Assembly (NCBI GenBank): GCA_031271975.1
Contig: JAISUR010000037.1
Location: forward strand, 186,001-250,000
Origin: Propionibacteriaceae bacterium
GTDB taxonomy: Bacteria; Actinomycetota; Actinomycetes; Propionibacteriales; Propionibacteriaceae
Reading direction: 5' to 3'
Length of the DNA stretch: 64,000 nucleotides
The first letter of the stretch is position 1, and each line of letters starts with the position of its first letter. Below the pieces are notes generated by a model. It was not told the DNA's origin, searched no databases, and worked only from the letters and a program-made list of their open reading frames with translations. Positions 18,079 to 28,222 of this stretch are shown here, in pieces. Both the position numbers and the translations under genes were made by a program.

Positions 18079-18951
18079 TCCGAAGACGATCTCATCCCAA
18101 CTGGGCACTTTGGCGCGCTTGCGCTTGGGCTTCGGAGCGGGCAGCGGATCGGGCGCCTCTGGAGCGGCGGCCTCGTCCAAGGCGGGTTGCGCCGGCTCGG
18201 CGAGCGGCTGGACTCCAGCCGGGTTTTGCTCGGCGACCAGGCCGGTGTAGATACGCACGGAATCCTCATCCAGCCCGGACAGAATGTCGTAGAGCACGTC
18301 CATGTCCGACTTGGCGTTGGTATCGTACGCGAACACGCCGTTGGGATCCTCGACCAATTCGCCCTCGGTATAGGCGTCGTACGCCGCCTCGTCGAGATAG
18401 TCGTCGGTTTCTTGCACGACGCGGACCAGATCCAACTCCGGGTTCAACTCGACGGTGTTCTCGTCGGGGCGGCGCCGGCCCGGCTGCGGGCCGTGTGAAG
18501 CGGAATGCAAGCCGAGCAGCCAGCGGGCGTCCTCGTTGTCGGGGACTGAGAAGCGGCCGTCCTGGTCGTAGGCGAAAATCGCCTCGCGATGCGCCTTGCC
18601 AGACTCGTAAGAGACCTTGACCGACCATTTGCGCCGGGCGGTCTGCCAGGCATCCCAGGACAGCGCCTTCGGATCGATGCCGCGGCTGGATAGCCGGTCG
18701 GCGACGACCTCTTCGAGGCTGCGGTGCGCGATCGTCTCGGAGCCGCGGCGGACATGCTGCGCGCGGGCTTGGCTCGCGATGTAGTCACGCTCGGCGAGCA
18801 CCGGCACCGCGAACGGCTCAATGTTCTCCAGCGGCACGCCCGCGGCTTTGGCGACGTCGGCGACGGCCTCCCCGGCGCGAATCCGCGCCTGGATCTCCCG
18901 CGGGCTGAGCGCGCTCTCCATGTGAATCTCCAAGGAATCGGCCATCTTCAT
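18058..18951 (-). CDS. sepH: Septation protein SepH, N-terminally short
   Basis: A 297-residue homologue of SepH (DUF3071), a cell-division regulator that interacts with FtsZ in Streptomyces and mycobacteria. The conserved helix-turn-helix segment LSPREIQARIRAGEAVADVAKAAGVP lies within residues 15-40; the C-terminal tag PSWDEIVFGSP is intact. Typical SepH proteins have about 50 more N-terminal residues before this segment, but an in-frame TAG lies six codons upstream of the first ATG, so that part is missing. An ATG two codons later (18945) is an alternative start. Confidence 0.85.
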   Translation of the reverse strand: MKMADSLEIHMESALSPREIQARIRAGEAVADVAKAAGVPLENIEPFAVPVLAERDYIASQARAQHVRRGSETIAHRSLEEVVADRLSSRGIDPKALSWDAWQTARRKWSVKVSYESGKAHREAIFAYDQDGRFSVPDNEDARWLLGLHSASHGPQPGRRRPDENTVELNPELDLVRVVQETDDYLDEAAYDAYTEGELVEDPNGVFAYDTNAKSDMDVLYDILSGLDEDSVRIYTGLVAEQNPAGVQPLAEPAQPALDEAAAPEAPDPLPAPKPKRKRAKVPSWDEIVFGSPRQNQ

Positions 18952-19146
18952 TCCAATCTGCCAAGTAACCTACCAAGCCGAGCCCGCAGCCCGCGACATC
19001 ACAGGGCGATTTGAGGTGAAATCTTCAGCGAGAACGGATACTCTTAGCTACCCGTTTGGACCCGTATGGTATAAAGCGGCTTGCAGGTTGACAATCGCAG
19101 GCAGCCGCGGCTGCGGCGAATGGCGGTTACATGGATTGGGGTGAGC

Positions 19147-19443
19147 ATGGCCACTGACTACGACGCTCCGCGTAAGACGGACGAGGAGAGCGAAGACAGT
19201 ATTGAGGAACTCAAGAACCGGCGGAACGACAAGAACTCCGGCAAAGTCGATGAAGACGAGGTGGAGGCCGCCGAATCCTTCGAGTTGCCCGGAGCCGACC
19301 TGTCGCATGAAGAATTGACCGTCCGGGTGCTGCCCAAGCAGGCCGACGAGTTCACCTGCGGATCCTGCTTCCTCGTGAAACACCGCAGCCAGATCGCCAA
19401 GATCCGGAACGGCCAGTCCTATTGCGTGGACTGCGCGGGCTGA
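19147..19443 (+). CDS. DUF4193 family protein
   Basis: A 98-residue acidic cytoplasmic protein with a C-terminal zinc ribbon (FTCGSCFLVKHRSQ ... YCVDCAG, two CxxC pairs). The family is conserved in actinobacteria beside dut; function unknown. The ATG at 19147 follows GGGGTGAG and gives the usual start MATDYDAPRK. A TATGGT/TATAAA element near 19065-19073 could be its promoter. Confidence 0.88.
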   Translation: MATDYDAPRKTDEESEDSIEELKNRRNDKNSGKVDEDEVEAAESFELPGADLSHEELTVRVLPKQADEFTCGSCFLVKHRSQIAKIRNGQSYCVDCAG

Positions 19444-19447
19444 AGAG

Positions 19448-19687
19448 CTAGCCCAGCGCCTTCTTGGCCCGCACGCTGACGCGGGTGGCGAGCACTTGCG
19501 CGATCGCGACCGTCAGCCCGCTTATCGCGGCCCACAGCACAGCTTGCCGGGTGGAAGCCTCCGGATCGTCCGCCGCGGGCGGCTCCGCGCCCGTGACTTT
19601 GCGCCAGCTGCCGCTGGCCGCTTTCGTCATTGCTCCGGCCAGGGCCGCCGCCAGCGCGCCGGTGAGGATTTTGATCACGAGATTCAC
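19448..19687 (-). CDS. DUF4235 family small membrane protein
   Basis: A 79-residue protein with two hydrophobic helices (about 3-22 and 52-70) separated by a loop with [10 protein letters not shown], the pattern of DUF4235. Function unknown. The GTG at 19687 is chosen over an upstream ATG because TAGGAT (19700-19695 on this strand) stands 7 nt before it. It is divergent from dut and convergent with DUF4193. Confidence 0.8.
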   Translation of the reverse strand: MNLVIKILTGALAAALAGAMTKAASGSWRKVTGAEPPAADDPEASTRQAVLWAAISGLTVAIAQVLATRVSVRAKKALG

Positions 19688-19694
19688 GTGTCCA

Positions 19695-19739
19695 ATCCTA
19701 TCGGGAAACACTTGCCTGGCCGACGGCCCCCGCTAGGAT
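19695..19739. promoter_or_regulatory. Back-to-back leaderless promoters of DUF4235 and dut
   Basis: Two identical TAGGAT elements face outward, at 19700-19695 (minus) and 19734-19739 (plus), each exactly 7 nt before a GTG start. For dut, TTGCCT (19712-19717) sits 16 nt upstream as a -35. Confidence 0.65.
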
Positions 19740-19746
19740 CGGGCAG

Positions 19747-20223
19747 GTGACGTCAGAACGGATCCGTGTGCCGCTGTTGCGGCTCGATCCCGGCGTTCCG
19801 CTGCCGCGCTACGCGCATGACACCGACGCGGGAGCCGATCTTCCGCTGGCCGCCGACATTGTCATCGGCCCCGGGGAACGCGTGCTGGTGGGCACTGGCA
19901 TCGCCGTGGCGATACCGGCCGGCTGGGTGGGCTTGGTCCATCCCCGCTCAGGTTTGGCGGCGCGCGCCGGCCTGACCATCGTCAACGCGCCCGGCACCAT
20001 CGACGCCGGCTATCGCGGCGAGGTCAAGGTGTGCCTGCTGAACACCGACTCGGCCACGCCGATAGTCCTCAAGCGCGGCGACTACATCGCGCAGCTGCTG
20101 TTGCAGCGTGTCGCGCAGGCCGACTTCGACGTCGTGGCAGACCTCGGCGGCTCACAACGTGGCCCGGGCGGGTATGGTTCCACAGGCGGAGTGGCTAGTC
20201 TGGACTTGGAGGAACAAGGATGA
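19747..20223 (+). CDS. dut: dUTP diphosphatase
   Basis: A 158-residue trimeric dUTPase that hydrolyses dUTP to dUMP and pyrophosphate, keeping uracil out of DNA. The five family motifs are present: [44 protein letters not shown] and [13 protein letters not shown] (the flexible C-terminal lid). The GTG start is set by the TAGGAT element 7 nt upstream. The stop overlaps the next start (ATGA). Confidence 0.95.
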   Translation: MTSERIRVPLLRLDPGVPLPRYAHDTDAGADLPLAADIVIGPGERVLVGTGIAVAIPAGWVGLVHPRSGLAARAGLTIVNAPGTIDAGYRGEVKVCLLNTDSATPIVLKRGDYIAQLLLQRVAQADFDVVADLGGSQRGPGGYGSTGGVASLDLEEQG

Positions 20224-20996
20224 TCTTTGGTTTTGGCCGCAAGCGCGGCGCAGACGACGTAGCCGGCGATTCGGCTGAGGGCGCGGACGACGCCGCGGAG
20301 CCCTACGCCGACGGCGCCGACTTCGATCCGGACGAAGCCTACGACGAGGCGCTGCAGGCGGCCGAGGAAGCCGAAGAATCGGAAGACCTCGCCGACGACC
20401 TGCTGGACGACTACGAGGAGGAACACTCCGATTGGCGCGCCGACGGCCCGTTCGACATCGACGAGGTGGACTTGGGCGACGCCGAGCGCATAGATCTGGG
20501 CGCGCTGATCGTCACCGGGTTCGACGGACTGGAGTTGCAACTGCGCGTCAACAAGCAGACCGGCAAGGCCGAGGCGGTGGCGGCCGTGTGGCAGAAATCA
20601 GCCCTGGAGGTGGCGCTGTTCGCGGCAGCCGCCAAACGCGGCCATGCCGCGACCCGCCGGCTGGACCTGACCGCGGAAGCCGAGTCCGCCGATGGCACCG
20701 TCGAAGTCGCCGACGGGCCTTTCGGGACAGAACTGCACCGCGAAGTGCCGGTGGAAGGCAACAAGAAGAAGGGCCTGGTACACGTGTCGCGGATCTGGCT
20801 GGTGGACGGCCCGCGCTGGACGCTGCAGGGCACCCTGATGGGGCAAGCCGCCCTCGGTCCGGACGACGACCCGACGGTGGCCGTGTTCGAAGGGTTCTTC
20901 CGCAACCTGGTGGTGCGTCGCGGCGAGAAGCCGATGGCGCCAGGGGATAGGATTCCACTCACCATCCCTGGAGGTACGTTAGATGGCAAAGGATAA
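20220..20996 (+). CDS. DUF3710 family protein
   Basis: A 258-residue protein: acidic N-terminal 70 residues, then a domain with [19 protein letters not shown] and [18 protein letters not shown] characteristic of DUF3710. Always found after dut in actinobacteria; function unknown. Translation is coupled to dut (ATGA) and its end overlaps the next gene by 14 nt. Confidence 0.88.
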   Translation: MIFGFGRKRGADDVAGDSAEGADDAAEPYADGADFDPDEAYDEALQAAEEAEESEDLADDLLDDYEEEHSDWRADGPFDIDEVDLGDAERIDLGALIVTGFDGLELQLRVNKQTGKAEAVAAVWQKSALEVALFAAAAKRGHAATRRLDLTAEAESADGTVEVADGPFGTELHREVPVEGNKKKGLVHVSRIWLVDGPRWTLQGTLMGQAALGPDDDPTVAVFEGFFRNLVVRRGEKPMAPGDRIPLTIPGGTLDGKG

Positions 20997-21351
20997 CCCG
21001 CTCTGGCGGGCGCTCAAGCGCTGGGGGGCGGCCGCGTCGGCCGAGGCCGAGGACTTGGCTGCTCCCGAAGGTGACATCAAGCCAGTTGTGGCGATCTCCG
21101 AGGCCAAAGGCCGGGCCGTCGTGCGGCTGCGCGGCGTCGTCGGCGAGATGGAGATGAAACCGCGGCACGGCGCTCCGTGGCTGGAAGCTGAATTCCGCGA
21201 CGACACCGGTGAAATGACCCTGATCTGGATGGGGCGCAAGGAAATCCCCGGGATCTCCAAGGGGCGCGAACTCAAAGTGGAGGGGCGGCTCGCCATAGTG
21301 AACGGGAAGCGCTGCCTTTACAACCCCAGATACGAACTGTTGGTGAACTAG
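20983..21351 (+). CDS. OB-fold nucleic-acid-binding protein
   Basis: A 122-residue protein with an OB-fold at about 40-120 (RAVVRLRGVVGEMEM, EAEFRDDTGEMTLIWMGRKEIPGISKGRELKVEGRL). The strand pattern is like the anticodon-binding/RecG-type OB folds. It overlaps DUF3710 by 14 nt, placing it in the dut operon. Its TAG and the stop of the convergent trkA gene share a CTAG. Confidence 0.85.
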   Translation: MAKDNPLWRALKRWGAAASAEAEDLAAPEGDIKPVVAISEAKGRAVVRLRGVVGEMEMKPRHGAPWLEAEFRDDTGEMTLIWMGRKEIPGISKGRELKVEGRLAIVNGKRCLYNPRYELLVN

Positions 21352-22025
21352 TTCGCAGCCGGCTGCACGCGCGGAGCCAAGTATTGGCCCAGCTCCGGCT
21401 CGTAGGCGGGATCGCACACGAACAGCAGTTCGTCTTCCGCCACCAGCGTCGACTCCGGCTCGGGAGGTTGCGCGACGCCGCCGCGGATGATGGCGACCAG
21501 GACCACGTCACCAGGCAACTCCAACTGGCCCACCTGCTGTCCTACGCGCGGCGACGTCTCCGGCAGGCGCATCTCCACCAGGTTGGCGTGGCCGCCCTGG
21601 AAGCTGAAGAGGCGCACCAGGTCGCCGACGGTGACGGCTTCCTCAACCAACGCCCCCATCAGCCGCGGAGTGGAGACCATGACGTCCACTCCCCACAAGT
21701 CGTCGAACATCCATTCGTTGGAAGGGTGGTTCACCCGGGCCACCGTGCGCGGCACGCCGAATTCCGTCTTGGCGAGCAGCGAATGGACCAGGTTGGCTTT
21801 GTCGTCGCCCGTCGCCGCGATGGACACGTCGCATGAGTCCATGCCCGCCTCCTCAAGCGACAACAACTCGCAGGCGTCGGCCAGCAGCCACTCTGCCTCC
21901 GGCACGGCGTCGGTCTTGATGGCGGTCGGATCGCGGTCGATCAGCAGCACTTGGTGCCCGTTGCCCGTCAACTCTTTGGCGATGGAACGCCCGACGTTGC
22001 CTGCTCCAGCGATAACGATGCGCAT
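21348..22025 (-). CDS. TrkA-family K+ uptake regulatory protein (second of pair)
   Basis: A 225-residue protein with an N-terminal RCK/TrkA-N Rossmann domain (IAGAGNVGRSIAKEL, then LLIDRDPT) that binds NAD(H) or ATP, and a C-terminal TrkA-C domain near 140-225. It should gate a K+ uptake channel not encoded here. It follows the other TrkA gene with a 10-nt gap. AGGAGG precedes the ATG. Corresponds in position to the mycobacterial CeoC/CeoB pair. Confidence 0.9.
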   Translation of the reverse strand: MRIVIAGAGNVGRSIAKELTGNGHQVLLIDRDPTAIKTDAVPEAEWLLADACELLSLEEAGMDSCDVSIAATGDDKANLVHSLLAKTEFGVPRTVARVNHPSNEWMFDDLWGVDVMVSTPRLMGALVEEAVTVGDLVRLFSFQGGHANLVEMRLPETSPRVGQQVGQLELPGDVVLVAIIRGGVAQPPEPESTLVAEDELLFVCDPAYEPELGQYLAPRVQPAAN

Positions 22026-22035
22026 GGCCCTCCTA

Positions 22036-22698
22036 TCAGTGATCCGCCGGGGGATTGCCGAAAACCGACTCGACTTCGGGCACTTGCTCGTTGGCGACCG
22101 CCGCGTAGAGCAGATCGCCGTCCTGGAAGACGGTCTCCGCGTCCGGCACCGCGCCGGCGCCGAAACGTACCAGGAAAGGAATGATGCAGTGCGCCTTGCG
22201 CTGCATTGTGACCAGCTTGGTGCCCACCCAGTTGGGATCGACTTGCACCTCGATCAGGCGGACATTGCCCGACGGATCCTTCCACTGCGGCTCGGAACCG
22301 GACGGGAGCAGGCGCCGCATGATCTGGTCGGCCGCCCATCGGACGGTGGCCACCGACGGGATGCCGAGCCGCTCGTACACCTCGGCGCGGCCCTGGTCGT
22401 AAATCCGGGCCACCACGTTGTCCACTTCGAAAGTCTCGCGGACCACCCGCGCGGCGAGGATGTTGGAGTTGTCGCCCGAAGACACCGCGGCGAATCCGTC
22501 GGCCTTTTCGATGCCGGCGCGCCGCAAGATGTCCTGGTCGAATCCGACGCCCTTGACCGTCTTGCCCTGGAAATCCGGGCCCAGTCTGCGGAACGAATCC
22601 TGGTTGATGTCGATAACCGCGACGGTGTGCCCGCGCCGTTCCAAACCGCGGGCCAGGGACGAGCCAACCCGCCCGCAACCCATGATGACGATGTGCAC
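22036..22698 (-). CDS. trkA: TrkA-family K+ uptake regulatory protein (first of pair)
   Basis: A 220-residue RCK protein with IMGCGRVGSSLARGLERRG (dinucleotide loop) and VIDINQDS, followed by a TrkA-C domain. It acts with the adjacent TrkA protein on a Trk/Ktr-type K+ transporter. The start is GTG at 22698, preceded by GGAGG at 5-nt spacing. First gene of a two-gene operon; divergent from the small Cys protein gene. Confidence 0.9.
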   Translation of the reverse strand: MHIVIMGCGRVGSSLARGLERRGHTVAVIDINQDSFRRLGPDFQGKTVKGVGFDQDILRRAGIEKADGFAAVSSGDNSNILAARVVRETFEVDNVVARIYDQGRAEVYERLGIPSVATVRWAADQIMRRLLPSGSEPQWKDPSGNVRLIEVQVDPNWVGTKLVTMQRKAHCIIPFLVRFGAGAVPDAETVFQDGDLLYAAVANEQVPEVESVFGNPPADH

Positions 22699-22876
22699 TC
22701 ATGCCTCCGCTACGTACTACTCCAAGAAAATCTACATCACATCAGGGCATATGCGCCCGCGGCCGCCCAAATGCGGTCATGCGGGCAAAAGTATGCGCAT
22801 TACTGCGCACTCCTAGCAGGTGAGATGAACCGTTTCCGCGTTGGGATTGTCGGCAATCCGGCATAGAGTATTTCTT

Positions 22877-23083
22877 GTGCAGGAACTAAAGACGACACGG
22901 GTTCGCCCGAAGACCAAGGCCAGGTGCCCCCTGCGGCCGAAGGAGTACTGCGCTGTCTGCCAATATGGCGTGACCGGGCCGCAAGATTGCCCCATAGTGT
23001 ATGTTGCCCTAGCCGATTATGAAACTCGCGTCGAATGGGCGAAGCGGCGCATCAGCGAGCAGAAATCCGTCGGCGTGGCCTGA
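22877..23083 (+). CDS. Small four-cysteine protein
   Basis: A 68-residue protein with Cys17, Cys25, Cys28 and Cys38 (RCPLRPKEYCAVCQYGVTGPQDCP), a probable zinc site. It resembles small actinobacterial proteins of unknown function (perhaps the DUF6767 group; unsure). The GTG at 22877 is chosen from a good leaderless promoter: TTGGGA (22841-22846), 17-nt spacer, TAGAGT (22864-22869), then 7 nt. It lies 39 bases before acnA and may be co-transcribed with it. Confidence 0.65.
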   Translation: MQELKTTRVRPKTKARCPLRPKEYCAVCQYGVTGPQDCPIVYVALADYETRVEWAKRRISEQKSVGVA

Positions 23084-23122
23084 CATTCGGTAACCTGCTG
23101 ATGGCGAACATCAGGAGGGAAC

Positions 23123-25780
23123 ATGGCTGTGAACAGCTTTGGCGCGGCCGCCACATTGGAAGTTGCGGGTCGGCGCTACGAGATATACCGGATTGCGGCG
23201 GTGGAGGGATCCGCGACGCTGCCATACAGCCTGCGCGTCCTGCTGGAGAACCTGCTGCGCAACGAAGACGGCGCGAACATCACCCACGATGACATCGCCG
23301 CGCTGGGGGCCTGGGATCCCTCAGCTGAGCCTGACCGGGAAATCCAGTTCACGCCGGCGCGCGTGGTCATGCAGGATTTCACCGGTGTGCCCTGTGTGGT
23401 GGATCTGGCCACCATGCGCGAGGCGATCTCGGCGTTGGGTGGGGACCCGGGCAAGGTCAATCCGCTCTCTCCGGCTGAAATGGTCATCGACCACTCGGTC
23501 ATAGCCGACGTTTTCGGCACCAGCGACGCGTTCGAGCGCAACGTCGAGCTGGAGTATCAGCGCAACCAGGAGCGCTACCAGTTCCTGCGCTGGGGTCAGA
23601 CGGCTTTCGACGACTTCGCCGTGGTGCCGCCCGGGACGGGGATCGTGCACCAGGTCAATATCGAACGCCTGGCCCGCGTCGTTTTCGAGCGGGCCTCCGG
23701 CGGCGTCCTGCAGGCCTACCCGGACACCTGCGTGGGCACGGATTCGCACACCACGATGGTCAACGGCCTGGGCGTCGTGGGCTGGGGTGTGGGCGGCATC
23801 GAAGCCGAGGCAGCCATGCTCGGCCAGCCGGTGTCGATGCTGATCCCGCGCGTCGTCGGGTTCAAACTCAGCGGCCGCCTGCCCGAGGGTGCCACCGCCA
23901 CCGACTTGGTGCTGACGATCACCGAAATGCTGCGCGAGCACAAAGTCGTCGGCAAGTTCGTGGAGTTCTATGGCCCCGGAGTCGCGGCGGTGCCGCTCGC
24001 GAACCGCGCCACGATCGGCAACATGAGCCCCGAATATGGCTCCACCGTGGCGGTCTTCCCGATCGACGAGTCGACCATCGACTATCTGCGCCTCACCGGG
24101 CGGACTCCGGGCCAGTTGGCCCTGGTGGAGGCCTACGCGAAGGCTCAAGGGCTGTGGCACAACCCGGCGGTGGAACCGAGATACTCGGAATACCTCGAAC
24201 TGGACTTGGGCACGGTCGTGCCGTCGATCGCTGGCCCCAAACGCCCGCAGGACCGCATCGCGCTCGCCGACGCCGCCGGGGCTTTCGCTTCCGACGTGGC
24301 CGCGTACACCTCCGGGTCCGGGCCCGCCGCCGTGACGCTCGCAGACGGCGCGTCCTTCCAGCTTTCCGACGGTGCGGTGGTGATCGCGGCGATCACGTCT
24401 TGTACGAACACCTCGAATCCATCCGTGATGATCGCGGCGGGATTGCTGGCAAAGAAGGCCGTGCTGTTGGGCCTGACACGCAAGCCGTGGGTCAAGGCGA
24501 CGCTGGCGCCCGGCTCGAAGGTGGTCACCGACTACTACGCCAAGGCGGGATTGTCCAAGTACTTGGACGCGCTCGGCTTCAACTTGGTCGGCTATGGGTG
24601 CACGACCTGCATCGGCAACTCGGGCCCGCTGCTGCCGGAGGTTTCCGCGGCGGTCAACGAGAACGACTTGGCGGTGGCCGCGGTGCTGTCCGGCAACCGC
24701 AACTTCGAGGGCCGCATCAACCCGGACGTCAAGATGAACTACCTCGCCAGCCCGCCGCTGGTGGTCGCCTACGCCATCGCGGGCCGGATGGATATCGACA
24801 TCACTGCCGAGCCCATCGGGCAGACGCCGGACGGCCGCGACGTGTACTTGAAGGACATCTGGCCCAGCCAGGCGGAAGTGGACCAGGTGATCAGTTCCGC
24901 CATCACGGCCGAGATGTTCGCCACCCGGTATGCGGACGTGTTCGCCGGGGATCAGCGCTGGCAGTCGCTGCCCACGCCGACCGGCGAGGTGTTCGCGTGG
25001 GACGCGGATTCGACCTATGTCCGCAAGGCGCCCTATTTCGACGGTATGCCGGTGCGGCCCGCGCCGGTCGGCGACATCAGCGGTGCGCGCGTGCTGCTGA
25101 AGTTGGGCGACTCGGTCACCACCGACCACATTTCACCGGCCGGAGCCATCAAGGCAGATTCCCCGGCCGGCCTGTACCTGGCCGAACACGGCGTCGCCCG
25201 GGCCGACTTCAACTCCTACGGCTCGCGGCGCGGCAACCACGAGGTGATGATCCGCGGCACGTTCGCGAATATCCGCCTGCGCAACCAGTTGGCTCCGGGC
25301 ACCGAGGGCGGTTTCACGAGAGACTTCGCCAGCCCCGGCGCCCCTGTAACGACGGTCTATGACGCGGCGCGCAGCTACGCGGCGGCCGGCGTGCCCCTGG
25401 TGATCCTGGCCGGCAAGGAATACGGCTCGGGTTCGTCGCGGGACTGGGCGGCCAAGGGGACGGCGCTGCTGGGCGTGAAAGCGGTGATCGCGGAGAGCTA
25501 TGAACGGATACACCGCTCCAACCTGATCGGCATGGGCGTGTTGCCGCTGCAATTCCCGCAGGGGCAAGACGCCGCATCGCTGGGCTTGACGGGCCAGGAG
25601 ACCTTCTCGATCACCGGCATTGCCGCGTTGAACGCGGGCGCCACGCCCAAGCACGTCGCGGTGCGGGCGGGCGACGTGAGTTTCGACGCCGTCGTGCGCA
25701 TCGACACACCCGGTGAGGCCGACTACTACCGCCACGGCGGCATCATGCAGTACGTGCTGCGGAACCTCGCGGGAGTATGA
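23123..25780 (+). CDS. acnA: Aconitate hydratase A
   Basis: An 885-residue aconitase that interconverts citrate and isocitrate in the TCA cycle. The 4Fe-4S ligands are Cys427 (SCTNTSNPS), Cys493 and Cys496 ([10 protein letters not shown]). The swivel domain carries [17 protein letters not shown]. Length fits the AcnA/IRP class (about 890-930). AGGAGGG gives a strong ribosome site before the ATG. Its stop overlaps the start of the next gene (ATGA). Confidence 0.97.
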   Translation: MAVNSFGAAATLEVAGRRYEIYRIAAVEGSATLPYSLRVLLENLLRNEDGANITHDDIAALGAWDPSAEPDREIQFTPARVVMQDFTGVPCVVDLATMREAISALGGDPGKVNPLSPAEMVIDHSVIADVFGTSDAFERNVELEYQRNQERYQFLRWGQTAFDDFAVVPPGTGIVHQVNIERLARVVFERASGGVLQAYPDTCVGTDSHTTMVNGLGVVGWGVGGIEAEAAMLGQPVSMLIPRVVGFKLSGRLPEGATATDLVLTITEMLREHKVVGKFVEFYGPGVAAVPLANRATIGNMSPEYGSTVAVFPIDESTIDYLRLTGRTPGQLALVEAYAKAQGLWHNPAVEPRYSEYLELDLGTVVPSIAGPKRPQDRIALADAAGAFASDVAAYTSGSGPAAVTLADGASFQLSDGAVVIAAITSCTNTSNPSVMIAAGLLAKKAVLLGLTRKPWVKATLAPGSKVVTDYYAKAGLSKYLDALGFNLVGYGCTTCIGNSGPLLPEVSAAVNENDLAVAAVLSGNRNFEGRINPDVKMNYLASPPLVVAYAIAGRMDIDITAEPIGQTPDGRDVYLKDIWPSQAEVDQVISSAITAEMFATRYADVFAGDQRWQSLPTPTGEVFAWDADSTYVRKAPYFDGMPVRPAPVGDISGARVLLKLGDSVTTDHISPAGAIKADSPAGLYLAEHGVARADFNSYGSRRGNHEVMIRGTFANIRLRNQLAPGTEGGFTRDFASPGAPVTTVYDAARSYAAAGVPLVILAGKEYGSGSSRDWAAKGTALLGVKAVIAESYERIHRSNLIGMGVLPLQFPQGQDAASLGLTGQETFSITGIAALNAGATPKHVAVRAGDVSFDAVVRIDTPGEADYYRHGGIMQYVLRNLAGV

Positions 25781-26259
25781 ACTCGATGAGCGCGGAATTG
25801 CCCCAACACCCGCCCGGCGCGCGCGTCGCCTACGGCTACCTGGTGATGATGGGCGCGTCGGTGGTGGGTTTGATCGTCGGGGTGATCGCGTCCACCGCGT
25901 TGAACGGCGCCATGTGCCCTGGCACCCAAGATGAGACCACCAACTGCGGCATCTATCCGCTGGTGCTGGGCGTGGTCGTCGGGGTGCTGGCCTTGGTCGG
26001 GGCCGTGGCAGGTCTGGGCAAACTGGCGAAGCTCGACGCCTGGTTCACCGTGGCCGCCGCGGCGGCGGTGGTCGGAGTGTGCATCCTGTCGTTGCTGTTC
26101 CTCGACTGGTTGGTCCCCGCGATCGCCGCGCTGGTGACACCGGCGATCGCCGCGCTGGCAAGCCATGCCTGGGTGCGGCCGCGGCCCGCTGGCCAGAAGG
26201 TTGCGTTGTTCGGCGCCTTGCTGGCGGCCGTGTTCTACGCATTGCTGCTGTTGTACTGA
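25777..26259 (+). CDS. Multi-pass membrane protein of unknown function
   Basis: A 160-residue protein with four or five predicted transmembrane helices (about 19-42, 60-80, 89-109, 111-132, 141-159). Cys47 and Cys57 lie in a loop between helices 1 and 2 and could form a disulfide. No family recognised. It is translationally coupled to acnA (ATGA); dxs follows 46 nt later with its own promoter. Confidence 0.7.
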   Translation: MNSMSAELPQHPPGARVAYGYLVMMGASVVGLIVGVIASTALNGAMCPGTQDETTNCGIYPLVLGVVVGVLALVGAVAGLGKLAKLDAWFTVAAAAAVVGVCILSLLFLDWLVPAIAALVTPAIAALASHAWVRPRPAGQKVALFGALLAAVFYALLLLY

Positions 26260-26305
26260 GCTGGGCCTGAGTTTGGGACAACAACCAGGCGGTACACTCG
26301 CAGTT

Positions 26306-28222
26306 GTGTTGGAGTCGATCCGAACCCCTGCCGATCTCAAGGGGCTGAATGCGCGGGAATTGAGCGAACTCGCCGCGGAGATCCGGGCGTTTCTGATCAC
26401 CCATGTGACCAAGACCGGTGGGCATCTGGGGCCCAACCTGGGAGTGGTCGAGCTGACTTTGGCGCTGCACCGGGTATTCGACTCCCCGCGTGACGCCATC
26501 ATCTTCGACACCGGGCATCAAAGCTACGTCCACAAGATCGTCACCGGGCGGCAGGCCGGGTTTGAACGCCTGCGGGCTTGGGGCGGCCTGTCCGGCTACC
26601 CGAGCCGGGCCGAGTCCGAGCACGATTGGCTGGAAAACTCGCACGCCTCGGCATCGCTGTCGTGGGCGGCCGGCTTGGCCAAGGCCTTCCGGCTGCGGGG
26701 TGAGGACCGCTATGTCGTGGCTGTGATCGGAGATGGGGCGCTGACCGGCGGCATGGCCTGGGAGGCCCTGAACAACATCGCCGCGGACGAAGATCTCAAG
26801 CTGATCATCGTGGTCAACGACAACGGGCGATCATACACGCCGACCGTGGGCGGGCTGGCCACGCAGTTGTCCGGCCTGGGACAGCAGTTGGCGGCCATCC
26901 GCACCGACAAGCGCTACGAGCGCGGGCTGCGCTGGATCAAAGAACGGCTGCGCCGGCTGCCGCTGATCGGGCAACCGGTTTACGGGCTGCTGCACGGATT
27001 GAAAATGGGTGTGAAAGACGTGTTGGCCCCGCAAGGGATGTTCTCCGACTTGGGCCTGAAGTACGTGGGCCCGATCAACGGACACGACGTCGCCGCCGGG
27101 GAGTTGGCGCTGCAGCAGGCAAAGCACTTCGGGGGGCCTGTGATCGTGCACTGCATCACCGAAAAAGGCCGCGGCTATGCGCTCGCCGAAGAGAACCAGG
27201 ACGACCGGTTCCACGCGATTGGACGCATCGACGAGACCACAGGCGAGCCGCTCGACCCGGACACGGCGCCGGGTTGGAGCGAGGCCTTCGGCGACGAGTT
27301 GGCCCGCATCGGAGCCTCTGACGAGTCGGTGGTGGCCATCACCGCCGCCATGTTGAATCCGACCGGGCTGGGCGCGTTCGCCAAGCACTTCCCCGGCCGG
27401 GTATTCGACGTCGGCATCGCGGAACAGTACGCGGTCGCCTCGGCCGCCGGGCTTGCGCGCGGCGGGATGCACCCGGTGGTCGCCGTCTACGCCACATTCC
27501 TGAACCGCGCGTTCGACCAGGTGCTGATGGATGTCGGGCTGCACAAGCTGGGTGTCACGTTCGTGCTGGACCGAGCCGGCGTCACCGGGCCCGACGGGCC
27601 GAGCCACCACGGCATGTGGGATGCATCCCTGTTCGGATTGGTGCCGGGCCTGAGCTTGGCCGCGCCGCGCGACGAGCAACGGCTGCGGGAAGCCCTGCGG
27701 GCTGCGGTGGCGGTGGATGACCATCCCACGCTCATCCGCTTCCCCAAGGGGCCGCTGCCGCCCGCCCTGCCAGCCGAGCGGCAAGTCGGCGGCGTCGACG
27801 TGTTGAGTCAGGACGAGCATGCGCAGGTGCTGATCGTGGGTTATGGGGTGTTGGGGTTGGCCGTCCAGACGGCCGATTTGCTGCGTGCCAGCGGCGTAAG
27901 AGTGACCGTGGTGGATCCGGTGTGGGCGCTGCCTTGCCCCGCGGCGTTGTCTGAGTTGGCCACCGAACATGACTTGGTGGTTTCCATCGAGGACAATCTG
28001 CTCGCGGGCGGTCTGGGATCAAAGCTGGCCGCCCGGTTGGACGCGGACCAGGTGGCCACGCAGCTCCGCTGCTTCGGGTTGCCGGACGAATTCCTCGCGC
28101 AGGGCGGTCGCGGCCAAGTCTTGGAGTCCGTCGGGCTCAGTGCCGACGCCATCGCCGAGCAGACGCTCAACTGCTACGCGCGTGTGCTCCTGGGAAGCCC
28201 GGTCACCACGCGGCCAGCATGA
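26306..28222 (+). CDS. dxs: 1-deoxy-D-xylulose-5-phosphate synthase
   Basis: A 638-residue thiamine-diphosphate enzyme that condenses pyruvate and glyceraldehyde 3-phosphate, the first step of the MEP isoprenoid pathway. Visible: [10 protein letters not shown], the ThDP motif [16 protein letters not shown], and the transketolase pyrimidine-binding region ([16 protein letters not shown]). The frame is open further upstream, but the GTG at 26306 gives the normal N-terminus and has TACACT 7 nt before it. The 3' end overlaps convergent rnd by 20 bases. Confidence 0.95.
   Translation: MLESIRTPADLKGLNARELSELAAEIRAFLITHVTKTGGHLGPNLGVVELTLALHRVFDSPRDAIIFDTGHQSYVHKIVTGRQAGFERLRAWGGLSGYPSRAESEHDWLENSHASASLSWAAGLAKAFRLRGEDRYVVAVIGDGALTGGMAWEALNNIAADEDLKLIIVVNDNGRSYTPTVGGLATQLSGLGQQLAAIRTDKRYERGLRWIKERLRRLPLIGQPVYGLLHGLKMGVKDVLAPQGMFSDLGLKYVGPINGHDVAAGELALQQAKHFGGPVIVHCITEKGRGYALAEENQDDRFHAIGRIDETTGEPLDPDTAPGWSEAFGDELARIGASDESVVAITAAMLNPTGLGAFAKHFPGRVFDVGIAEQYAVASAAGLARGGMHPVVAVYATFLNRAFDQVLMDVGLHKLGVTFVLDRAGVTGPDGPSHHGMWDASLFGLVPGLSLAAPRDEQRLREALRAAVAVDDHPTLIRFPKGPLPPALPAERQVGGVDVLSQDEHAQVLIVGYGVLGLAVQTADLLRASGVRVTVVDPVWALPCPAALSELATEHDLVVSIEDNLLAGGLGSKLAARLDADQVATQLRCFGLPDEFLAQGGRGQVLESVGLSADAIAEQTLNCYARVLLGSPVTTRPA

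Noticed and set aside
22699-22876. A possible c-di-AMP riboswitch between the trkA genes and the small Cys gene
   Set aside because: The region holds repeated TGCGC words (TGCGCATTACTGCGCA near 22795) and a promoter but no convincing riboswitch fold.
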